From: Rhodosorus marinus
Taxonomy: Eukaryota > Rhodophyta > Stylonematophyceae > Stylonematales > Stylonemataceae
Direction of reading: 5' to 3'
Assembly (NCBI GenBank): GCA_029953675.1
Contig: JAMWBK010000003.1
Location: 1,364,001-1,428,000 of the forward strand
Length of the DNA stretch: 64,000 nt
Shown here: positions 8,758 through 19,250 of the stretch, piece after piece
Numbering within the stretch: the first letter of the stretch is position 1
Layout: every line of letters begins with the position of its first letter
Notes under the pieces: generated by a model
Database searches by the model: none
Told to the model about the DNA's origin: nothing
The model's input: the letters and a program-made list of their open reading frames with translations, nothing else
Position numbers and translations under genes: made by a program

Positions 8758-8869
8758 AACTCGTCCCCGAACCTTAGCCGTAGAAACCATGGACACACCA
8801 CTTCTTGCCCAGAAAATGCTGGTGACGGTTTTCTTTGCCATGCAGCTGACCATTTGAACGTACAAAGCG
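8758..8869. repeat. 112-bp perfect direct repeat, copy A
   Basis: Identical base for base to 9528-9639. The two lie 770 bp apart. On the minus strand it reads MAKKTVTSIFWARSGVSMV, faintly like the K-x-x-x-x-[IV]-F-W-x-x-x-G block of Tc1/mariner transposases; that link is speculative. Confidence 0.9.
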
Positions 8870-9339
8870 AATGACTCTCACCAACGTCCATTGTGAGATT
8901 CGTATGGAAGGAAGGGTCATACAATTTTCTTCAGAAATTCTACGTTGACTATCGCAACATTCCAATACCGCAGAAGTCTCTGCTCGCCTGCGTTCGTTCG
9001 TGTCTTCAGTTCTAAATAGAATCGGATATCCATTCGGGCCAGCTCCTCCGAACTACTGGATGTAAAACGTATCGTCCGCGTGCTTGTTCGACTTTGGTTG
9101 AGCATTGCTCTTCACCAGAGCTGGCGCACGACTTACGAAAGGAGAATGTTCGGATGTAATCTGGTTTTTGGATTCTAGGATTGGGCGTAATTCTGAAAGC
9201 CGAAGACTTTGTTCTTTGATCACATGGACGGCTATCGGCAGAGATCCTATAGGCTTTGGACACAGTCAAAACGCGTTGGCGAAGCGAATATGGGCGTCAT
9301 TGGCAGTTACCCACTTTTTCCGTGCAACGCGGCAGAAGT

Positions 9340-9480
9340 GGGTGCCGGAGCAAACAACGCGACATCCAACGAGACCGCGAAGACTGCATTTTCGTTCCCA
9401 TCTGCCTTGAGACGCTTGGTCCACTGGGGAAATACGCAGATCAATTCACTATGGGGTCACTCGAAAGCCGCAAAAGGGAT
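9340..9480 (+). pseudogene. Third, inverted copy of the nuclease-ORF tail
   Basis: Plus-strand frame reads EDCIFVPICLETLGPLGKYADQF, matching the IFVPFCLGTFGQVGKQASEF block at 5664-6251. It is opposite in orientation to the 5-7 kb copies. Very short and degenerate. It sits inside the interval bounded by the 112-bp direct repeats. Confidence 0.45.
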
Positions 9481-9527
9481 CCAGTGTGCTAGCGATGTCC
9501 AAGTGTCGCTGAATCGTGATCTTTCGC

Positions 9528-9639
9528 AACTCGTCCCCGAACCTTAGCCGTAGAAACCATGGACACACCACTTCTTGCCCAGAAAATGCTGGTGACGGTT
9601 TTCTTTGCCATGCAGCTGACCATTTGAACGTACAAAGCG
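9528..9639. repeat. 112-bp perfect direct repeat, copy B
   Basis: Exact copy of 8758-8869. No TG..CA ends and no matching flanks, so not an obvious LTR pair. A recent duplication or gene-conversion tract is likely. Confidence 0.9.
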
Positions 9640-10310
9640 TTTCCTTGCCACACGTGCCCGTCAGTCGCTGAGCAGGAAACCTCGAATTGTTCCAATAGGA
9701 CGTGGGCCCACAACCACTCAGCTCACAAGATGTTCATACGGCGTGGACAGATTCCTTGTTTCTCTTTATGGGATCCACTGCGGAGCTCTAAAGTACACCG
9801 CACACGGCGGTTTACGCTAAAGTGGATTTCGGTTAGGATTCGAGCTTAAGTTAAGCTTTGCGTCAATGTACTTTCACGACTAATACCCAATTCAATGCAT
9901 TGTCGTTTTCCAAGCCCGTTCAAGTCTTGCCCCAAAACAAGAAGATTACAACTGAAGTTCATTCTCAACGCTGAATTGCGAATTGTCCGCTGTGGCATGG
10001 CCGTTGTCCAGCGTACCTTTTCCTACTTCACAAGGCGAACATCTCGAGCGCCTCCGAGAGTAGTCGTCCAAAGTTCTTCCGACCAGCTCATCGCTCGTGG
10101 AGGCTACCATTCCATCGGTTTTCAACTATTGGCCCCACTTGACGCCCGTGAAAGTTTCCACAGTTTCACAGTGGAATCAGCGGAGCATGAAGCTAGAACT
10201 GGCTCCGAGGGATGAAATTCTACTGAATAGCATCGGCCTTGGTGACCCTCCAGAACCTGTTCGATCAAAGGGTTAACGACGAATACACGGAGATAAGAGG
10301 CGCACCGATT
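9640..10310. other. Interval without a recognised gene
   Basis: One plus-strand open frame (9895-10215) contains, from an internal ATG at 9997, MAVVQRTFSYFTRRTSR, which resembles a mitochondrial presequence. Nothing downstream continues it convincingly. Treated as non-coding or a lost first exon. Confidence 0.4.
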
Positions 10311-12138
10311 CTAGAAACGGTAGCCTGGTGACAATACGCTGCATGGGCAAGTTTGGGGCCTCAGCGTCCATACCTGGATCAATTTGGAGTTTCCCGAACC
10401 ACCGCTTATATCGAACAAGTATGCATTTCCGTCGACGCTCCCCGTCGACAACAAAAGGGAGCCGCTGATACCATTTGCTGCCTTGTAATCGGAAATTTCC
10501 TCCTCAGTCGTGAATTCGAAATCGTCTGCTTCGTGTGGATTCGTGCTGTTCCATCCAGTTGTCTCACGATAAGGACGATAATCCTTCCCGCAATAGAAAG
10601 ACGAGCGTATGGGCCAATTTCTGTTGTGGTGCCCTACAGGATAGAAAACCCCCGGAGAGGGCTTAGCGCTCTGCACGGACACGATACAGGGCCGTGAAAT
10701 TCTCCCTCTTTTCGATTTTTTCCTGCCCACCTCTCAAAACGTGCTGCACGCGCATGGCCGACGGAGATCCGCCCAGCAACCTTTCACCACGACTGTATAC
10801 TCGCAGGTAGTTATCGTAGCTGTTAACAGCTAGTAGACGGCCTTCATCTTCACCACGCAAAACCGGACTTGCATGTACATGGGTTATTGGTCTTCTCTCT
10901 GGACCATTCGCGGTTACACTTGTAGGCTTTGTGTCGGCTTTTCTAAGATCCCACGTCTTGATGAACCCCAAGCGGTCACCTTAGCAGTCATGAACAGGTT
11001 CATGTTCGTAAGGGGTTTGGCAGTGTAGGCGTTAATCATGTTTTGAATCGCGTACCGCTGGTGATAGTGGAATTATCATTTGAGAGATAGATCGTATTCA
11101 CGTTAGAGTCATTCTTCAAGACCCCAGCACTTTCCTCATCACCACCCGGAGCTCGTCGATCAAACCAGGTTATAGTGTTCGCAGTGGTGCTACGGGTTGA
11201 GAGCAATCGGAGGAGATGGAAATTTAGGAATCATTGTCGACATATGGATCGACGAGTCCAGCTTCTGTCGGGTGCGTACGCCACGTAAATTAGGTTATCA
11301 GAGCGAGAGATTTGAATCGCCTGAACCAGTCCAGAAGTGGAAAAAGTCGTAAGCGGGGTACTGCGTCCGGAAGCCACATCCCATTCCTTGACGTACTTGT
11401 CATATCCACCTGAGAGCGTCAAAATGGGAGGCAATTAACATGTGGCCCCCTGTCGGACGATCCATCCCCTTTCTCGGAAATAGAGAGACGTGAGAGTTTC
11501 AATTTACCGCTGTAGGCTAGGGTGGAGTCAGAGGACCATGCCAGGTCGATGATACTGGCATCATGAGCGCCGTGAATAGAAACGCTAGGCCGATCGGATG
11601 CATTTTCTACTTTCCAGACCCGAACAGATTTGTCAAAGCTCCCGCTGGCAAGAAATCTGTGCACGGACGCACCAAGCCAAGGGATTATAAGAAGACACCA
11701 ACAGCCCTTGGTTTGAGACGAAGACACTGTATATACCTGAAAGAAACTGCTGAAAGATTGCACCTACCTCCCACACGGTGAGAATGCTAAACAGTATACA
11801 GCGCCGGCGTGAGCTTCAAGATTGATCTTACAACTGAATCGAATTTCCTCCTGTCCACTGGGTTCATTATCAGTACTGTGATCTATTCTGTTCGTATCCC
11901 CATCTAGTGCAGCATCGATATCGAACACGAACTGAGTGTTATATCCGCCTCCAACTTGACCCTTGGCACCATTTTCAATGGCGAGCGTTAGCTCGTGGAC
12001 GGACTTCTTCAGTTCTCGATTTTCCTTCTCTAGAGCTTCCAATCTCTCCTGAAGGGTCTTTTTCTCCTGTTTCATAAGCTCAAGCTGAGTCTTATAGAAA
12101 CTCTCTCCATCTTTGCGACTTAGTGGCGTTGAAAGCAT
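10311..12138 (-). CDS. WD40-repeat protein with N-terminal coiled coil
   Basis: Six exons: 12138-11768, 11656-11508, 11409-11280, 11189-11056, 10979-10731, 10633-10311. All introns are GT-AG and all phases agree; about 450 aa. Residues ~15-50 are a charged coiled coil (QEKKTLQERLEALEKENRELKK). WD repeats follow: AHAGAVYCLAFSPCG, FLASGSFDKSVRVWK, LAYSGGYDKYVKEWDV, GFIKTWDLRK, LLAVNSYDNYLRVYS, and GSLLLSTGSVDGNAYLFDI near the end. A scaffold function is expected, but no ortholog is recognised. Start uses the first ATG after a stop-free GTG; an upstream exon is possible. The last codons may be altered if a 35-nt candidate intron (10339-10373) is real, which I doubt. Confidence 0.8.
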
Positions 12139-15042
12139 CTCACGATCTCCTCGCGCTCGACTGTTGAATACCACTAGGCTCCCTGGTAAAGCTCTCCAAC
12201 CTATTCAGTTGGGAAGTTAGACCAACCTCACCTACGCACACATACGTTAAGTGAGCCTCATTAAGGCGTAATTTCGAAGTGAGGCCCCTCAAATTCTTTC
12301 GCAAACCGGTAGTGGAGTCGGAGCGTCGAGAACAAGACATGCTTCTCACACTCGAATAGCGCAGCGAACTGGTGTCCCACAGGAGTGGCAGACTGTTCTG
12401 GAGAACTGGTGTTCGCAGGTTACCCTATGTCCTATGCCTCCAAGGTTGTCGGGAGTCTTCAAGACGTTGGGCATAGCACGTAGCACCGACAGAAGACGAA
12501 ATCTTTTTCTTTCTGTCCTCCGAGTCTAGTTAGCCCGGAAAATCTCTGAAACAAGGGCATGTCACATTTTTATCGCGGATTTGACGCTTTTTAACTGACC
12601 AAAGCAAAAACTATCTGAGCTCCATTGTGGAAGACAGCTGCTCAGGCTCGGGAATCCGAGTGACAGCAAGTGTCAGCAATCGCTTCGAAATCGACCAACT
12701 TGCGAAGCTCACCTAGTTCACGGTCAGAACGCAAACCCTAGAAGCGCCTTCAGGCTTCGGTGCTTTGCAAGGTGCATTTCTCTACTGGTGTTTCAAATCT
12801 AATCCATGAGATAGAGATTAGCTCCTTACGGCCCTGTAGTTCTACGAACTTGAGCAAGCCCAGCCAATCAGGCAGAAAGATGAAGACGTGGGCTTTCAAG
12901 ACATTTCGACAATTCTGGTTAAATAAACTGTTCCAAGTGATGCAGCAATTGAACATCCAGCCCGATAGCTCTCCCACATCAAACCGCCGCGAGCGCGTTG
13001 GGACGGACTCACAGAGCTTTGTTAGGGACTTTCTCTAGCAACCCCGCTGAACTTTTTCCCAACAACGAGAACGATGGAAACCTAGGGTCGAAATTTTTTT
13101 GAGACTGGCTTGGGCTCATGGGTTTTAGAGTAGCTGGATTAATTGAGGGAAATTGGGCTAGTTCCGAGGTATCTCGCGTGTGTACGTCAACTCGCGAGCA
13201 CTGTACTCAAGCGACGCCCCTTTTTATTGTAAAACATATTATTGTTCACAAATTGGAAAAAGAGCCAAAGATCCCGTAGCAGTCGTCTTCCTAGGATATT
13301 CAGAGCGATGTGCTTCAGATGCTGTCGGACTTTCTGGAGTCAAGCCGGGCCTTCGCTGAGGCTTCAGTTTTGTCTAGTAGTGATCACTGAAACAACTATT
13401 TGGTGTCCCGATCCGGTTTGCACGAGCGACCTTGGGGGAGACCTTGCATGGCTTCCATGTCTCCCCCACTCCGTTATTCGATCTCGAGCCAATGCAGAGT
13501 CCCTCGCTGGCCCAGAAATGGAGGTGCCATGCCGGTCATTTCGAGCTAAAATCATAGGACAAACTATGGACGGAGCTCGAACCATGGCCGAGCATGTCAG
13601 TGGAATTTCCAAAGACTCGGAGGATGCCAGTGAAGCAGGTGTTTTCTATGAGTGTGTTGCCTTCGCACCAGCTCGAGCTAGCATTGAAAAGTTCCATTAA
13701 AGGAATGAACAACCCTCAAATACGAGACTCATGAAAACCTCTGTAAACGCTTACCTGCCGGACCAGGCGAAGTGAATATCAAGATTGCCACCAGTGTACG
13801 CACGACGTCCCAGTTCGATGGACGCCGCTGGGGTTCTGGACGGACTGTGCATGCGCTTTGTTGGAGGAGCGGAAGTACACGGGAACTGGCTAAGCGCCGT
13901 GGCAACTCATGAGCATCGTTTAGTGTACGTGGGTTCAGCATTCTAATACTGTTCGTAATCGTGCTGCAGGTGGTGTCTGCTCAAGGTAATTGATCCTTTT
14001 TTCTGCTGGTGTCGTTGGTCACATTCAAAGCTCGATGTATGCAAGACGTGTAGGGATACAAAGAAAACTATATCTCGTGTATGTTGTCACGTCGCGGAGA
14101 TTAGAAAGTAGAAGTTTGAGGTTAGCACTTGCTCTGCATAAAAGCATGATGATGATGTATAAAAACTTCACATTGAAGCGGTAGAACTTCAAAAGTGTTG
14201 CTTTTGATGAGCACAATTCCCCCAATTCGCTTAGACATGAACAATTTGTTCACATCTAAGCGAAAAATCGGCCCGTCAATAGCTCAAACCGCAACCTATT
14301 AGCTTAAATCATCCTGCTCACGAAGTACCAAAGCCATATTGGAAGATGCGAGCCTAGCCCTGGTGGAAGTTACCCGAAGCCCTCAGTTGCCTCGTATACA
14401 AACCCCTGGGCTCTTCCATCTCCTAACGATTCAGATTAGTGAGCACACTAATTTGTTTTCTGCAACAGCACGTCCTAAGCTCACAGTCCCGCAGCATTCA
14501 AGATTTTCTAAGGCAAATGCGATATGCCCTTTTATTGTCAATTCATGATTACCGCGGCCCCTTATCCGACGCAACCACGAGGTGATGTGGTTGGCCCCGA
14601 CGAAGCTCAGTTTGCGAGAGTTGGTGTGTTCGTGGCTCCACTGCCACCGGAGAAGGGCCGACAGGGAAAGGCGGTGGGGGGGGTAGGGAGGGAGGGGAAG
14701 CAAGGCCTTACTTCCGAGGTATTCTGAACCTATGTCCTCGCAGTGGCTGGAGCACAGGCCTCGACTGAGACGGGGAGGATAGCCGACGGTTGGCCTGGCA
14801 GATACGTGAGCGCGAGGAGATGTTCGGCAGGACGATTCTGCGGTTCCGCGGGGTTGTGGATAAGAAGATGGTTTTCGTCGGAGGTCTGACTGGAAGTTTT
14901 ATTAGCTACGTATGGTGAAGTTCATACCGTAATGCATCAGATGCCGTTCGAGTCTGGTTTTCGAATAGATTCATTTTTTTGGTTTGTTCTGTGAGTGCGA
15001 GCTACGACTTAGTATCTTTGAGTAGAGATCTGGATTTTTCTT
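12139..15042. other. Long interval without recognised genes
   Basis: Open frames on both strands (for example 13242-13700 plus, 14431-14703 minus) show no domain, no supported splice structure and no repeat match. 14675-14697 is a G-rich plus-strand tract, GGGGGGGGTAGGGAGGGAGG with one more run, that fits a G-quadruplex pattern. Confidence 0.5.
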
Positions 15043-15190
15043 TCTCGGCAACATCAGCTAGAGAATTTTGAGAGATCACAGTGCGAAATATCTCCCGTTC
15101 CCGTTGCCGAAATTGAGTTCATGCATCAATCTCCACATAGGGCATTCCGATCTTATCTGTGGTGTACTCTACACTAAGATTGACGAACAT
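15043..15190. repeat. ~148-bp direct repeat, copy A
   Basis: About 85% identical by eye to 15701-15849; shared CAGTGCGAAATATCTCCCGT, ATCAATCTCCACATAGGGCA and GTACTCTACACTAAG. Each copy opens with TCGGCAAC and has GTTGCCGA about 60 bp later, an 8-bp inverted pair. Confidence 0.85.
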
Positions 15191-15700
15191 TCGTTTTCGA
15201 TAGCTTACATGAATGCAGCTGACTTGATTGCATCAGCAGAGCACTGTTTCCGTGATTTCACGCTCCGGAAGTCAACAAACTGAAAAAGTCCCGCATGCGT
15301 CTCTTCGTGCAGTATACTTGGAAGTCAGTATTGGAAGAAGCAGGGGAGGAGATGAGAGAGAACGCGAAACATGTTCGACCATCTGGCCGAAAACTCGTGG
15401 TGTCGCGATCTTCTGGGTCGGAGTTCAAGGTGCCACCGGAGAATTGACCAAGTTTTTAACGACTACGCCGAGGTGGAGGACCAACAGGGTGGCTGAAATG
15501 TTGCTTGAGCACGGAGATAACAATATAATTCCCCTCCGGCTTGGACGGATGCGACGAGCGGTTGGACAAGGTGAGGACGACGCCGACAACCCCACGATCG
15601 ATCTTGTTACGCTTTCAGAACAGTTCTTGTCTTTGGTTGACATTCTGATCTGCTGACTAAGAGACTGCAAATCTTCGTGAGAACGGATTTGGGGTTTGTC

Positions 15701-15849
15701 TCTCGGCAACAACAGCTAGAGAATTTCGATCAAATCCCAGTGCGAAATATCTCCCGTTCCCGTTGCCGAAAGTGACATTTTCATCAATCTCCACATAGGG
15801 CATTCCTCTGTTTTCATGTTGTACTCTACACTAAGGTTGACGAACACTT
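15701..15849. repeat. ~148-bp direct repeat, copy B
   Basis: Partner of 15043-15190. The ~510 bp between them holds open frames on both strands (15228-15656 plus) with no recognised domain. Confidence 0.85.
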
Positions 15850-15997
15850 TCGGACTCTTGAGATTACTTATCGCTTTAGAGAGCTATTCACCGATTGCTT
15901 GAATGGTACCAAAGCGCTGTCGAATTCGTGAATCTAAGCGTGTACCTTCCTTTTACGCATACTACATAACAACCGATACATGAAGGCTTGGAAAAGC

Positions 15998-16251
15998 TCA
16001 TAGTAGTAACAGGATCAGTGGACCGGACAAGCTACAGATGTATACAGTCATGATGAAGGAAACTGCTCGGGTTCGCGGAGTTCCTCAGGGATTGCACCAT
16101 GCTCGCGTAGCTAGGCTTGGTTGAAGGTTCATAGTAGTAACAGGATCAGTGGACCGGACAAGCAACAGATGCATATAGTTATGATGAAGGAAGCTTCTCC
16201 TGTTCGTGGAGTTCCTCAGGGATTGCACCATGCTCGCGTAGCTAGGCTTGC
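15998..16251. repeat. 131-bp tandem duplication
   Basis: Units start at 15998 and 16129 and share TCATAGTAGTAACAGGATCA, GTGGACCGGACAAGC, and GAGTTCCTCAGGGATTGCAC followed by CATGCTCGCGTAGC. About 90% identity. It ends near the 3' end of the hydrolase gene. Confidence 0.9.
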
Positions 16252-16444
16252 TTGGGTGGTAGGAAGCTCTCTCAAAAGCCGTTTATAGTTAAAAGAGTGT
16301 TGTACAAAGATTGCAAAGTGAAGATGTTCTGAATTGAAATTTTTCACGCCACCTGCGAGCCCAAAAAGATGAAGATACTGCCTTCTACGCGCTACTATTC
16401 GGCGACGCGTCAGACAATCCACAACTCCCAACAACGAGGCCCCG

Positions 16445-17810
16445 TCAATCTCGGAGCTCTTTATCTAGCCACTGATTGAAACCCGAGGGGTTGTCCAGGA
16501 AAAGGAAATGACCTGCATCCTCAAGAACTCCAACAGACGCTTTCGTGTTCATCGATGGAATGACCTCAGCAGCAAGTCTCCAGTCCATCCAATCGCGTTC
16601 ACCATAGATCATGGACACTGGCACAGTTAAACTCGGCAGTCTATCTTTTAGTGGCTTTCGAGCCCACGCGCCAAACTGCAGGATAGTATTCATACCGTAT
16701 TCTCCGCTCCCTGGAAGCATCGAAATTTCAGCGAAGTACGTTCCAAGCGCATCTGCTGCACTCGGCTCCAGTGAAGGAAACCTGTAATTAGCGTATCTCT
16801 TGCAAAGCCAGGTCATTGTTCCCGAGCCCAAAGTCCTTCGCAAGTCGAGAATACAAATATTTTTAAAAAGTCAACTTCCCTTCTGAGTACGAACCGCATC
16901 CTCGAGTACGGACCAGCGGAGGGCGACCTAAGGAGAGGCTAATAATAAAACCAGGTTCAAACGGAGAATTCATACCTAGCCAGACTTTGCGGGGACTTGT
17001 TTCTGTCCCATAAGATCTTCATCATTCCCAAGAGAACTCTTTGATAAAGCGCTCGTCGTGGTCCTTTCCAATTTACTGGCCGCGCTGGTATCCCGACGGG
17101 AGACACAAGCATCAGCCGGTCTACGTTCTGCGGAAACTTCAGAGCAAACAATGTCCCTAAGTAACCCCCGAGACTGTGGCCAACGATAGAAAACCGCTTG
17201 AACGACGGTTCCAGCTTACGGAATTCTGATGCCCACTCACTAAGAGAGCTGATGAAAAACAGTGACGCCTCTGCGAGGGGGGTTCGCAAACGAATCACAT
17301 GAATACACAATGATATAGCAACTTTCAGTTCAGTTTTCGGAACCGTGAAAGTTGTGGGCCTCACTAGACAAGTACGCGATTTCAAAATACCTTCCGGTTC
17401 AGCGTTCCGGTTGAAGTTGGGTCTGCTGGAACCACCGCAACCTAGCCAGTCCACGAGGTGGACTCGATAGGTCTTTGAAAGTGGGAGAACATTTTTTGCG
17501 AAAAGCGCAGCTCCAGACCCCCAACCTGACATCGCGCAAGGATCGGTTACTGTGAGCTAATCAAAACAAGTACGAAAGCAACTTGAACAAAGCCAGCTGC
17601 TGAAGGAAGCTCCGCCAAGCACCCACCTGGCAAGAAGACGATATGCCTGGCTCCTGACGGATTCCCAAACGACAGAGTGTTTATAAGCTCTCCCGATGAC
17701 GGGAGATTCACGAGACGTTTCTCGAAAGCCGGAGCATTGCAGCTTTTCAAGACCTTTCGCTCAGCAACAACTATGTTCTCCAGACGTTTCCTCTCCCTTT
17801 TCTTCACCAT
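16445..17810 (-). CDS. ABHD4/ABHD5 (CGI-58)-type alpha/beta hydrolase
   Basis: Exons 17810-17627, 17525-17391, 17270-16976, 16835-16445; phases agree; 334 aa. Fold marks in order: IVFLPGGWGSGAA (oxyanion HG-like loop, here P-G-G-W), VHLVDWLGCGGSSRP, then the nucleophile elbow GHSLGGYLGTLFALKFP, SMIYGERDWMDW near the acid, and GHFLFLDNP with the catalytic His. The last also forms an H-x4-D motif, seen in the CGI-58 family and linked to acyltransfer. The nucleophile is serine, as in ABHD4 and the plant homologue, not asparagine as in animal ABHD5, so hydrolase activity is likely. Probable role: lipid or lysophospholipid metabolism. No clear targeting peptide; the N-terminus is basic. Confidence 0.85.
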
Positions 17811-19250
17811 CCTTGCAATAGTCGACGATCGAGATACTATCTACGAACCAACAGAAAACGCTAGGGTCCGTTGCTTGCCGGTTTCCACAAGCTGCGGGTT
17901 CGATCGAAATGATCTGCGCAAAAACATCAACGCTACCTCACCACAAAAACCTCTAATCGTACAATTCCCGACAATCAAATTATATGTGCTCGCGTGGCTT
18001 GTTCCGCAGTCACGTCCACGCAAGCTCTCAAGATTGCGATCCACCCTCAAAGGCACACCCTCTGAAGATCCAGTTGCTGAACTTGAATGGTGGCATTCAC
18101 CGATTTGAAAAATTTCTTAGATTGAAATCAATTTGCTACTCGAGATGCTTATTAATCACCGTGCGGAACTATGAAAACTCGGACGATTAGCGAGCGAAAC
18201 AGTCCGAGAGCATCTTTTCAGAAGAAAAAACACGCGACTGCGCGGACCTTCCGGAGCGAACTCAAGGTCTTCACAGCCATAGACATACATGATACTCAGT
18301 AGGCATTTAGCGTTCACACAGCAAGAGGTTGGTTGCTTACTCACAGGACGACGTCACACCTTGGAGAACCGCAAGCCCATGAGCCCTGGCGAACAATTTG
18401 AAGAGTTGGACATCAACTGTTTTTCTCTGTCCGGCGACTTGACAATTTGAAACTAGCAGCACACAGCTTGGGTAGGTGTTTTCCATCATCGCAAACGAGT
18501 GCAGGAAAAGTAATCGTGCAAGACAACGCTAGGACCATTTCGTACAAGCCTATCAACGTTCCGCTACTCTGCGTGCTCGCTCTGGCAACGTACAGCATTG
18601 TGAAAGAGTCGTCCAGGTGATCCCGAACACATTCCACGGATGCTAGGAGGGAGCCATATCCAGCCACACATCGCTCGAAAAGCCTGAACGCTTGGTTGGG
18701 TCCTCGCTATTTCCAAACCCCAAATTTATGGACTGAAACAGGCTCGGGCAGGTGGTGCCCGATACAGCTTCTCCTTTTAGGAACGGGCTTGGAGTAAGTA
18801 GATTATTTGACAATGCTTTTATTAGCTCACAAGCTTCCACGATACAGAAACTGTACACCACTGCAGGACCACCCTTCCGCCAACTCGCTTCCTTCCTCCT
18901 CGCCCTACATCGCAGCTCACTCGGTCGGAATCGCGGCCGATCGCAAAGCCATCGCAGATGGCTGATGGTGACCGATCTGTTGGAAACGCTTCACAAAGTG
19001 TATACGCGGAAAATTTCTGAGCGGGTTCTACAGATCGTGAAGCTTATACGGACTTGCCGAATTTGGAAGCAGACCTCTACTTTGTGATTTTTGGTGTAGA
19101 AAAATTCGCAGCGAACTCTGAACGAAGATATTGAATACAGGTCTTCGAGATTTCGAACGGCTGGGATTTGTGACTTGCTCAAATATTCCGTGTTGGAATT
19201 GAGTGGATTGCAGAAGCGGGCAGTGTACACACACGAGGAAGGAAGCTCTC
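17811..19250. other. Interval without recognised genes
   Basis: Open frames at 18413-18667 and 18643-18861 (minus) and 18752-19087 (plus) give no recognisable domains. The region would contain the divergent promoters of the hydrolase and cathepsin genes. Confidence 0.4.

Noticed and set aside
10339-10373. 35-nt GT-AG intron near the end of the WD40 gene
   Set aside because: Splicing it replaces one non-conserved tail by another, so family fit does not decide. Read-through to 10311 is the simpler model.
13242-13700. 152-codon plus-strand ORF
   Set aside because: Cys/Arg/Ser-rich without domain, splice context or repeat match; looks like chance in a gene-poor interval.
15228-15656. Faint cyclophilin-like start (VYLEVSIG) in the ORF between direct repeats
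   Set aside because: The following cyclophilin core motifs are absent in every frame; the resemblance is a few residues only.
17881-17920. GGGTTCGATCG as a tRNA T-loop
   Set aside because: No matching acceptor stem, anticodon arm or D-arm could be folded around it; other GGTTCGA words (36150, 60810) fail the same way.
17677-18108. 143-codon plus-strand ORF
   Set aside because: Its first third is antisense to the well-supported hydrolase exon 1; the rest has no match.
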